From contig CAKQUV010000012.1 in NCBI GenBank assembly GCA_934277615.1, positions 1 through 18,983 on the forward strand: a stretch of 18,983 bases of DNA, given 5' to 3'. The notes below the pieces were generated by a model that saw nothing but the letters and a program-made list of their open reading frames with translations, searched no databases and was not told the origin of the DNA. Origin of the DNA: an uncultured Clostridia bacterium (GTDB taxonomy: Bacteria; Bacillota; Clostridia; Christensenellales; CAG-917). Within the stretch, counting starts at the first letter, position 1. Every line of letters starts with the position of its first letter. Of the stretch, positions 6,742 to 12,692 are shown in pieces. The position numbers and the translations under genes were made by a program.

Positions 6742-6911
6742 GCTTGCGTCACACACAAGGCTTTTAGCCGCAATTGTCACTTGTGCCGATTGCTTGCTTT
6801 TTGCCTTGGTGTTCCTTTTTCCCTTCACACAAAAGACTGCGCTTTCATCTTTGAAATCATACTTTAGTTCGCTTGTCTTTTGTGTGTGGGAGCCTTGTGT
6901 GTAGTACAAGC
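6742..6911. repeat. Nested imperfect inverted repeat, about 170 bp
   Basis: Three pairs of arms nest inside one another: GCTTG 6742-6746 with CAAGC 6907-6911, ACACACAAGGCT 6751-6762 with AGCCTTGTGTGT 6891-6902 (12 of 12 bp), and CACACAAAAGAC 6826-6837 with GTCTTTTGTGTG 6875-6886 (12 of 12 bp). The outer pairs are joined by a symmetric 4-nt internal loop. Between the second and third pairs the left side carries a 63-nt insertion against 4 nt on the right. The terminal loop is 37 nt. No coding potential is evident. It could be a decayed miniature transposable element or a structured transcript. Confidence 0.55.
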
Positions 6912-6912
6912 G

Positions 6913-7186
6913 ACTGCGCCGTGTTGGTGCGAAGCTGGCGCACAAAGCGCAGTGGCATAATAAGAGAAATGTCCCTATCTATGCGAGCGTTGTAAGGAGC
7001 GAAGCGACGGAATAGCGATTGTTACGAAGTCAATCGCGTCGTGTTGCCCCCTGCGGAGCAGTTCCGTGGGTTCCCTCAAGCAAAGCGCAGAGGGGGAACG
7101 GAATATGGGCGCGACGCGTTAAGCGACACATTCGGTGAATGTGTCGTAGCCAAAGCGAACGAGGCGGATTGCGGTGCGCAAACGCC
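6913..7186. repeat. Row of five consecutive hairpins
   Basis: Five inverted repeats follow each other: (a) 6913-6953, ACTGCGC with GCGCAGT enclosing GTGCG with CGCAC; (b) 7005-7041, CGAC plus GCGATTG with CAATCGC plus GTCG; (c) about 7062-7103, TTCCG and CCCTC with GAGGG and CGGAA; (d) 7124-7146, a perfect 10-bp stem CGACACATTC with a GGT loop; (e) 7163-7186, GGCG plus TTGCG with CGCAA plus CGCC and a GTG loop. None has a following T-run, so they are not ordinary terminators. Words such as AAGCGA and GGAGCGAAGCGACGG recur between them. Possibly a cluster of REP-like sequences or a structured non-coding RNA; neither is established. Confidence 0.5.
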
Positions 7187-7405
7187 GAAGTCCAAACACC
7201 GTGAGGAAGGGGAAAAGTTGCATATAATTGTATTTTTTAAAAATGCCGGCGTGTCCGGAAAGAGGGGGCGATTGCATTTGGGAGTTACGACTATCCCCTA
7301 TTCGTTGCCTACCTATACACGCATTTTACCTATTTAAAGCGTCCCTATACGCGCACGCAACTATATATATTATATAAATAAATATTTTTACTTTCCAAAC
7401 AATAT

Positions 7406-7438
7406 AAAAAGGCGACTTGCTTGTGCAAATCGCCTTTT
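7406..7438 (-). terminator. Rho-independent terminator after the 806-aa lipoprotein gene
   Basis: Reading the minus strand, GGCGATTTGC - ACAA - GCAAGTCGCC forms a 10-bp stem (one G-U pair) with a 4-nt loop, preceded by AAAA and followed by TTTTTATATT. It begins about 20 nt after the stop codon at 7458. The flanking A and T runs mean it could also act on the plus strand. Confidence 0.93.
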
Positions 7439-7457
7439 GAGTCGATTGATGATTCAA

Positions 7458-9878
7458 TCAGTCTTTGTCTTTCCAAAGGTCTTTGATGACCTTGTCGTTG
7501 TACTTGATTGTATCTTTGAGGCTGTTGATTTCGCCGTTAACCAAGCTGTTGTATTTGTCGGTCGCTTTGGCGTCTTTCAACGTTTCTTCGATTGTTTCCT
7601 TGAGCGTCTTTACGTCGTCTTGGGATTTCGCAAACGTGATGACGTAATCGTACGGCAAGGTCTGTTTGTCTTTGTTGACTTCTTCAAAGTCCTTGTCGCC
7701 GCCCTTGATGTTTGTCTTATCCCAAACGCTGTAGGAATTGAGAAGCACGAATACGCCTGCGTAAGAATTGCTTGAAGTGTTGATAACTTCTTTGCCGTCC
7801 TTATCCTTCGACACAACGCTGTCTGCGATGACGTATGCTTTCTTGTTACCCGTGAAATCCGTATTGAAGTCGGATTCGGTAACTGCTTCCGTGCAGTACG
7901 CGCCGGTGCCTTTCTTGATGAGGGCTTGCGCATAATCCGTGAAGTCGGCGATAAATTGATTGGTATCATCCGGAGCGACAAGATATCCGAGGCCTTTGTT
8001 GTTGGAGTCGGAGGACAATGCGCCGCTGTCGTCGCCCACAAGATACAACCACGTCGTTGCTACTTCGCGGAGCCAGTAAATGCGTTGCTCATGAGTGAGT
8101 TCCGTTGCATTGTTGACTTTGTCGAAAGTGTTGTAGATTTGGTGAATAATGCCGTTCTTCGTTACACCGTTTTCTTCGTAATCGAATGCAGGAACGGATT
8201 TAAGCAAGTATGCCATGGACGGATGTTGCGTCGCTTTGAACACGATTTGATATTCACCGTCAACTTCTACGAAATCTACGATTTGGTTGTAATCGTTGGC
8301 GTAGTTGCCTTCGCTCACTTCGTATTCGTAAGAATTGTCGTATTGTTTGGTTTTATCCTTGCCTATAACGTCGTTGTAAGGATTGAGCGCGTCTGTCATC
8401 GGATCGCGAACTTCGATTTCATTGCCGTCTTTGTCCTCGATCACTGCGTCGGACTTGTAGTTGGGGTTGGAAACCTTAACTTTCATATCCGCAATGAGTT
8501 GGTTGCGTTTGATACGTACGGTTTCACCCATAGCGCCGGGCTCTTTTGCAAAGTCCGTAAGCTTTGCCATGCTCTCGTCGTCGAGCTTGAGCAAGATATT
8601 GACGACAAAACCGTAATTCTCGGTGGGATGATAGTACGTGCCTGAGAGAGAGCTCGTGAGCGCGGATTTGTAACCGGATTCGTTGCCCTTGTAGTTCTCC
8701 ATATTCTTTGCAACCGCGTCGTCGTATTGTTTCTTGATTTCATCTGCGGAAACGTTCGTGTCATCCTTGATCATGCGTTTGAGTCTTGTGATGAGCACGG
8801 ATTGCATCTGGCTGTTGAGATAATACTCATAGCACTCTTCAACGGTATCCTTGTAGAGGTTTGCCTTGAGCTGTTTTTCCATATCGGCAAGACCTTCGTT
8901 GACGTACTCTTTGAGCACTGCCTGGAGAGTGGTTGTTTCCTTGTCGTAAACAACGTTCTTTGCAAAGTCTGCCTCGACAAACTTCTTGTTGAACACACTC
9001 TCTGCGTCTTTTTCGTCAAGCAAGCCCTTTTGATAATCTTCCGTGAAGAATTTTGCAGAGATTTCAACGGTATCGTCCTCGGGATCGTAGTCGTCTACTT
9101 CCTCTTCAGCCGGTCTTTCGGTGCGAGCGTCAGTGTGTTTCACCCATTTTGCATACAACGTGATGCTTTCGTTCACTGCCGTATCGAAATCGAATTCGTC
9201 GCCGACGTAACCGTCCTCGTTGCAATTCTTGTCAAGATGCCAACCATAGAAGGTGTAACCTGTCTTTGTGGGATCGTCGGGCTCGGTCGCCTTGGTGCCT
9301 TTTGCAATTCTTTGTTTGTCGATTGCGGTTGCGCCGTTGGTCTCGAATCTCACAAACACTGCGTTGGAATCGGTAACTTCAACCGTTTCGTCGGTCTTGG
9401 TGTCGGTGTTCGTTCCGCCTGCGTTTGCGTTATCCTCGGTGATAAGATCCTCAACAATGGACACGAGCGTGGAAAGCATGCTTTCGTTGGAATCGGTTAT
9501 CGCCTTGTTTCTCTCGCTCTTGGTGAGCAACTCTTCCGCTTTGGTCGGAACGTTCACGCCCTTGAGCTCCGCAACTTTGTAAAGTGCGAAAAGATTGAGC
9601 AACTTTTGTTGCGCAAGAGATTTTACAAGCGTGTCCGCAGCCTCTTGATACGTCATACCATAGTAATTTACGTATGCGGGAGCGTAGTTGTTAAACACGG
9701 TTTCCAACTCATACTTGTAAACGTACTCGGTTTTATCCTTGTACGTTACTGTCGCGACAACTTGTTTTGCGTCGCGAATTTCGTTCTTTTTGATGATTTC
9801 GTCACAGCCCACGAGCATAGAAACGCTGAGTGCGAGCAAAAGTACGATGGCTGTTGCGAGTATCAATTTCTTTTTCAT
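7458..9878 (-). CDS. Large lipoprotein, PrsA/SurA-like, with an InlB B-repeat
   Basis: This is an 806-aa predicted surface lipoprotein. I start it at MKKKLILATA because GGAG is 7 nt upstream; the in-frame extension of 17 codons (MYNSYTID...) has no such site. Residues 1-25 form a lipoprotein signal with lipobox LVGC and acceptor C25. Residues about 38-125 (VVATVTYKDKTEYVYKYELETVFNNY..., YQEAADTLVKSLAQQKLL) and about 340-395 (VSADEIKKQYDDAVAKN) resemble the helical SurA/PrsA N-domain. HPTENYGFVVNILLKL (about 417-432) recalls the parvulin 'ILL' strand. Between them, residues about 174-245 match an InlB B-repeat (Listeria-Bacteroides repeat: VRFETNGATA, GYTFYGWHLDKNC, TLYAKW). An acidic linker follows (EEEVDDYDPEDD). 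The last 400 residues are poorly recognisable. A foldase role at the membrane is a reasoned guess. It is monocistronic, with its own promoter and terminator. Confidence 0.85.
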   Translation of the reverse strand: MKKKLILATAIVLLLALSVSMLVGCDEIIKKNEIRDAKQVVATVTYKDKTEYVYKYELETVFNNYAPAYVNYYGMTYQEAADTLVKSLAQQKLLNLFALYKVAELKGVNVPTKAEELLTKSERNKAITDSNESMLSTLVSIVEDLITEDNANAGGTNTDTKTDETVEVTDSNAVFVRFETNGATAIDKQRIAKGTKATEPDDPTKTGYTFYGWHLDKNCNEDGYVGDEFDFDTAVNESITLYAKWVKHTDARTERPAEEEVDDYDPEDDTVEISAKFFTEDYQKGLLDEKDAESVFNKKFVEADFAKNVVYDKETTTLQAVLKEYVNEGLADMEKQLKANLYKDTVEECYEYYLNSQMQSVLITRLKRMIKDDTNVSADEIKKQYDDAVAKNMENYKGNESGYKSALTSSLSGTYYHPTENYGFVVNILLKLDDESMAKLTDFAKEPGAMGETVRIKRNQLIADMKVKVSNPNYKSDAVIEDKDGNEIEVRDPMTDALNPYNDVIGKDKTKQYDNSYEYEVSEGNYANDYNQIVDFVEVDGEYQIVFKATQHPSMAYLLKSVPAFDYEENGVTKNGIIHQIYNTFDKVNNATELTHEQRIYWLREVATTWLYLVGDDSGALSSDSNNKGLGYLVAPDDTNQFIADFTDYAQALIKKGTGAYCTEAVTESDFNTDFTGNKKAYVIADSVVSKDKDGKEVINTSSNSYAGVFVLLNSYSVWDKTNIKGGDKDFEEVNKDKQTLPYDYVITFAKSQDDVKTLKETIEETLKDAKATDKYNSLVNGEINSLKDTIKYNDKVIKDLWKDKD

Positions 9879-9920
9879 ATCAAAACTCCATATAATGAGC
9901 ATTATATCAATAGTATAACT

Positions 9921-9949
9921 ATTATACACATAGCGCGCGAGGCGCGCAA
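9921..9949 (-). promoter_or_regulatory. Likely promoter of the 806-aa lipoprotein gene
   Basis: On the minus strand a perfect -10 box TATAAT (9926-9921) is preceded, with a 17-nt spacer, by TTGCGC (9949-9944) as a weak -35 box. The spacer is itself a G/C-rich near-palindrome (GCGCGCCTCGCGCGC region), unusual for a promoter spacer. The predicted start is near 9914, about 36 nt before the ATG at 9878. Confidence 0.55.
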
Positions 9950-10294
9950 GCGTTTTTTATTGCTAAAATCAATTATTAAAAATAATTTGTAACCGTATTA
10001 TCCCCCTCCACCGTCCAAAACAACCGTTCGATTGCCGTTTTTCATTGACTTTTTGTTTTCGACAATTTTGCACGTTTTTTACATTCAAAATCATTAGAAT
10101 TGCGGTTTTTCGCGCTTTTTCGCTTTGAAAAATATCTTGGTTGAATATTTTTAGTTAAGCAAACGACGATTAAATCGATGTTAAACGCAAAAAGGTTTTT
10201 TGTAAGTTTTTGCGGAATTTTTCGAGATTTTAAGAGCAAAGGCGCAAAATTCCGTATCATTTCAAACTTGAAAAAATTTATTTTTCCAATCCGC
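9950..10294. other. Divergent intergenic region between the lipoprotein gene and the tRNA cluster
   Basis: About 345 nt, strongly A/T-rich with many T and A runs, between two outward-facing promoters. The only open frame of note (10042-10260, minus) has no ribosome binding site and a low-complexity Lys/Arg/Asn-rich product, so I do not call it. I see no riboswitch, operator or further gene here. Confidence 0.6.
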
Positions 10295-10323
10295 TTGACA
10301 TTTTTTATGATTTATCATATCAT
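10295..10323 (+). promoter_or_regulatory. Sigma-A promoter of the tRNA cluster
   Basis: Perfect -35 TTGACA (10295-10300), a 17-nt spacer and -10 TATCAT (10318-10323), with an A/T-rich stretch upstream (10270-10287). The predicted start near 10330 is about 11 nt before the first tRNA gene, as expected for a tRNA operon. Confidence 0.85.
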
Positions 10324-10340
10324 AAGCAAGCATTGAATAT

Positions 10341-10416
<76 letters not shown>

Positions 10417-10536
10417 CAGCGAAAGCGGAATGCGACGTCGGCGTCAAGGCGTCAGCGTCAAGTGCAAGTCCGCCCTTGCAAACCATTGTTGTAGAGGAGC
10501 GCATCGCGCTCCCCACAGCAACAAACCAAACGATAT
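10417..10536 (+). other. 120-nt spacer with hairpins between two tRNA genes
   Basis: The other gaps in this tRNA unit are 14 and 18 nt, so this 120-nt spacer stands out. It holds repeated GCGTCAAG/GCGTCAGC words (10429-10462), a small hairpin TGCAAG 10463-10468 with CTTGCA 10475-10480, and a longer one in which TTGTTG 10486-10491 and GGAGCGC 10496-10502 pair with GCGCTCC 10506-10512 and CAACAA 10519-10524. There is no T-run, so it is not a terminator, and no second promoter was seen. Confidence 0.5.
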
Positions 10537-10613
10537 GGCGGCGTAGCTTAGTTGGTTATAGCGGCCGGTTCATACCCGGCAGGTCATTGGTTCGAATCCG
10601 ATCGCCGCTACCA
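10537..10613 (+). tRNA. Elongator tRNA-Met (CAT)
   Basis: 77 nt with encoded CCA. The acceptor GGCGGCG / CGCCGCT (G1-U72 wobble), anticodon arm GCCGG TTCATAC CCGGC and T arm ATTGG TTCGAAT CCGAT all fold. The D stem GCTT / TAGC has a U13-U22 opposition. A CAT anticodon could also be the lysidine-modified tRNA-Ile2, but the GGCGGCGTAGCT start and CGCCGCTACCA end match the usual clostridial elongator Met. Confidence 0.9.
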
Positions 10614-10631
10614 TAGTGGAGCAATCCACGC

Positions 10632-10708
10632 GGAAGTTTAGCTCAGTTGGTTAGAGCACTTGCCTTACAAGCAAGGGGTCACAGGTTCGAGTCCTGTAAC
10701 TTCCACCA
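10632..10708 (+). tRNA. tRNA-Val (TAC)
   Basis: 77 nt with encoded CCA. Acceptor GGAAGTT / AACTTCC, D stem GCTC / GAGC, anticodon arm CTTGC CTTACAA GCAAG with TAC anticodon, and T arm ACAGG TTCGAGT CCTGT all pair fully. It follows the Met gene after 18 nt. Confidence 0.97.
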
Positions 10709-10722
10709 AATAAAACAAAAAC

Positions 10723-10798
10723 GGCCCTATGGTCAAGTGGTCTAAGACATCGCCCTTTCACGGCGGTAACCCGAGTTCGAACCTCGGTAGGGTCACCA
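10723..10798 (+). tRNA. tRNA-Glu (TTC)
   Basis: 76 nt with encoded CCA. Acceptor GGCCCTA / TAGGGTC (one G-U), D arm GTC AAGTGGTCTAA GAC, anticodon arm TCGCC CTTTCAC GGCGG with TTC anticodon, a 4-nt variable loop (TAAC) and T arm CCGAG TTCGAAC CTCGG. It follows the Val gene after 14 nt and is the last gene of the unit. Confidence 0.97.
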
Positions 10799-10800
10799 CG

Positions 10801-10842
10801 AATAACCTAACTTGAATTTGCAAGTTAGGTTATTATTTTTTT
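10801..10842 (+). terminator. Rho-independent terminator of the tRNA cluster
   Basis: A perfect 14-bp stem (AATAACCTAACTTG 10801-10814, CAAGTTAGGTTATT 10821-10834) with a 6-nt loop is followed by ATTTTTTT. It starts 2 nt after the tRNA-Glu gene. It lacks a U-run in the opposite sense, so it probably does not serve the convergent malQ operon. Confidence 0.95.
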
Positions 10843-11174
10843 GTCGTTTTTGGGTATTTTGCGCTATTCCGCCCTTACTACGTCAATAAAGTCAAAGAAT
10901 TTATAAAAATCTCTTATTGTTGATTTTAGGCAATTAAGACACCACCCTATTTATCCATGCATCTGCTTATTATCTATACATCTGCTTACGCACAAAATTT
11001 GCGCGCAACTTCTTATATTATCGTTCAGACTCATCGTTTAACATTGCCTCTTGTGCAATACCATATGCGTTTGAAAACGGTGAAATATCATCTGTTGAGC
11101 GGTTCATATCTCGTAATAGCCCCTTACAAAGATAACGCAAGTCTTTATTGCGTCCTTCAAAACCGACATGTAAA
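10843..11174. other. Convergent intergenic region between the tRNA terminator and malQ
   Basis: About 330 nt with no confident gene and no clear terminator for the sugar operon. CATCTGCTTA occurs twice (10968, 10979). A minus-strand open frame (11200-11018, 60 codons, starting MFGRIAKNDLHVGFEGRNKD) overlaps the malQ end and has a plausible amino-acid mix, but no ribosome binding site and no family I recognise; it may be a decayed gene end. A weak 6-bp hairpin (ACGCAA / TTGCGT) near 11136-11155 has only a poor T-run on the minus strand. Confidence 0.5.
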
Positions 11175-12665
11175 TCATTTTTCGCGATGCGACCGAACAT
11201 TAAATCTTTTAATCGTCGATATTAACTTTTTCGACGCATAGTCGGACGGAGCACGCCAAACCCAATTTCCTTGTGCAACGGACGGCGTATTCATTCTGCC
11301 TTCTTCGTTTCCAAGCAAAAGCCAGTCCTGCAACGGTATCACCGCAAGTTCCGCAATTGAATCAAACGCCAGTTTAATCATCTTATACGTCGGGTTTAAC
11401 CCTTTGATGTGCGAACATTCTCTGTTGAATCGTTTTAGCGTTTCTCCGTCAAGGTTTTCCGTCCACGTACGAGTACAGTCGGCATCGTGAGAACCTGTAT
11501 AAACCACATAATCTTTATTTGTATATAGTCTCGGCAAATATTCGCTGTCTTCATCAAAAAACGCAAACTGCAATATCTTCATCCCGGGATATCCGCAATA
11601 CGCAATCAACTCGCGCACGTCATCTGTCAGAAAACCAAGATCTTCCGCGATTATTTTTACATTCGGGACACTTTGATTTATCGCATCGAAAAGTCTTTCT
11701 TTGGGACCATTTTCCCAGTGACCGTTGCGAGCGGTTTTCTCACCGTACGGAATCGAATAATATCCCGCAAACCCGCGAAAATGGTCTATCCTTACAATGT
11801 CAAATAACGACGCGCAGATTTTGATGCGCGAGCACCACCACTTGTAGCCATTCTTCTCCATTTTCGCATAATCGTAAATCGGATTGCCCCACAATTGTCC
11901 ATCGGGAGAAAATCCGTCGGGAGGACAACCTGCAACGAATGTCGGATTCAAATTCTCGTCAAGCAGATACTCGTCCGTATTGCTCCAAACGTCAACGGAG
12001 TCATATGCAACGTAAATCGGTATATCTCCGATGATTTTTATTCCTTTTGAATGCGCATAATCGCGAACCTTTTTCCATTGCGTAAAAAACTTGAATTGAA
12101 CGAATCGCCAAAACTCCGTTTGACCTTCAAAATCGCTTTTTCTCTCGATTGCGTTTTTGTATATTCGATATTCATCCGCCCAGGATGACCAAGGCGCATA
12201 ATCGCAACTCTCTTTTATTGAAAAGAATAAAGCATAGTCGTCAAGCCACTGCTTGTTTTTTTGACAAAAACGTACATATTCGGCCGTTTTTACAAATCTC
12301 GAAAAGGCTTTTTTGAGCACGGCAATTCTTGTTGAAAACAATCTTCCGTACTCTATGCGCTCGCTTTTGCACTTTTCTCCATCAAGTTCGTCGCTCGTCA
12401 ACAATCCTTCTTTATACAATTCTTCCAAATCGACAAAATACGGATTGCCTGCAAAAGACGCCGGCGATTGGTATGGGCTATCTCCGTATGCGGTTGGGTT
12501 AAGCGGAAGAATTTGCCAACACTTCGTTGAGGTTTTGTCCATAAAGTCAATCCAATCATAACACGGCTTGCCAAAAGAGCCTATACCGTACTCGGATGGC
12601 AAACTGCTAACCGCCATAAGCAATCCGCTTTTGTGCGAAAAACCAAATTTTTTATTTACCGCCAT
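11175..12665 (-). CDS. malQ: 4-alpha-glucanotransferase (amylomaltase, GH77)
   Basis: MalQ transfers alpha-1,4-glucan segments between maltodextrins in the cytoplasm and releases glucose, completing use of imported maltodextrins. The 496-aa product has the usual length and N terminus (SGLLMAVSSLPSEYGIGSFG; LPLNPTAYGDSPYQSPASFAGNPYFVD). The GH77 catalytic set is in place: nucleophile D294 in VRIDHFRG, acid/base E341 in IIAEDLG, and D394 in YTGSHDADC. The 250s loop CPPDGFSPDGQLWGNPIYDY (248-267) is intact. The last motif is usually YTGTHDNDT; here S, A and C replace T, N and T, but the catalytic Asp remains. GGGAG is 8 nt before the ATG. It is the last gene of the maltodextrin operon, 27 nt after the ATPase gene. 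Confidence 0.96.
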   Translation of the reverse strand: MAVNKKFGFSHKSGLLMAVSSLPSEYGIGSFGKPCYDWIDFMDKTSTKCWQILPLNPTAYGDSPYQSPASFAGNPYFVDLEELYKEGLLTSDELDGEKCKSERIEYGRLFSTRIAVLKKAFSRFVKTAEYVRFCQKNKQWLDDYALFFSIKESCDYAPWSSWADEYRIYKNAIERKSDFEGQTEFWRFVQFKFFTQWKKVRDYAHSKGIKIIGDIPIYVAYDSVDVWSNTDEYLLDENLNPTFVAGCPPDGFSPDGQLWGNPIYDYAKMEKNGYKWWCSRIKICASLFDIVRIDHFRGFAGYYSIPYGEKTARNGHWENGPKERLFDAINQSVPNVKIIAEDLGFLTDDVRELIAYCGYPGMKILQFAFFDEDSEYLPRLYTNKDYVVYTGSHDADCTRTWTENLDGETLKRFNRECSHIKGLNPTYKMIKLAFDSIAELAVIPLQDWLLLGNEEGRMNTPSVAQGNWVWRAPSDYASKKLISTIKRFNVRSHREK

Positions 12666-12692
12666 ATAACAAACTCCCTATGCCGACTTGCG

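Larger units (their letters stand above)
6130..7405. other. 1.3-kb gene-free, inverted-repeat-rich intergenic region
   Basis: No convincing coding sequence is present between the S10 promoter and the terminator of the 7458-9878 gene. The open frames found here are at most about 100 codons, lack ribosome binding sites, have biased low-complexity composition and overlap one another on both strands. What it does hold is structure: a near-palindrome at 6380-6527, short 15-nt direct repeats at 6648-6690, a nested inverted repeat at 6742-6911 and five successive hairpins from 6913 to 7186. The composition alternates between A/T-rich ends (6100-6250, 7220-7400) and a G/C-richer middle. I recognise no known RNA family (not tmRNA, RNase P, 6S or SRP RNA) in it. 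Confidence 0.7.

Noticed and set aside
6513..6773. 86-codon minus-strand open frame in the structured spacer
   Set aside because: No ribosome binding site, overlaps repeat elements and competing frames on the other strand, and has no recognisable family.
6380..6911. CRISPR array
   Set aside because: Repeats are inverted or few, irregular in length and not separated by uniform spacers; no cas gene nearby.
7041..7337. 98-codon plus-strand open frame (MLPPAEQFRGFPQAKRRGG...)
   Set aside because: It is a translation through the hairpin row 7062-7186; no ribosome binding site and composition driven by the repeats.
6130..7405. Known structured RNA (tmRNA, RNase P, 6S, SRP, riboswitch) in the spacer
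   Set aside because: No conserved core words of these families were found on either strand; the hairpins are kept only as repeats.
9879..9929. Upstream start (MYNSYTID...) for the 806-aa lipoprotein
   Set aside because: It would bury the signal peptide 17 residues in, has no Shine-Dalgarno sequence, and overlaps the predicted promoter start.
8727..9992. 421-codon plus-strand open frame opposite the lipoprotein gene
   Set aside because: It is a mirror of the minus-strand gene, which has a signal peptide, lipobox, ribosome binding site, promoter and terminator; the plus-strand product is Val/Cys/Phe-rich with no recognisable domain.
10042..10260. 72-codon minus-strand open frame in the A/T-rich intergenic region
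   Set aside because: Lys/Arg/Asn-rich low-complexity product, no ribosome binding site, no promoter reading into it.
10537..10613. tRNA-Ile2 (lysidine-modified CAT) instead of Met
   Set aside because: The acceptor and D-arm sequence match the usual elongator Met pattern; modification cannot be seen in DNA, but Met is the better call.
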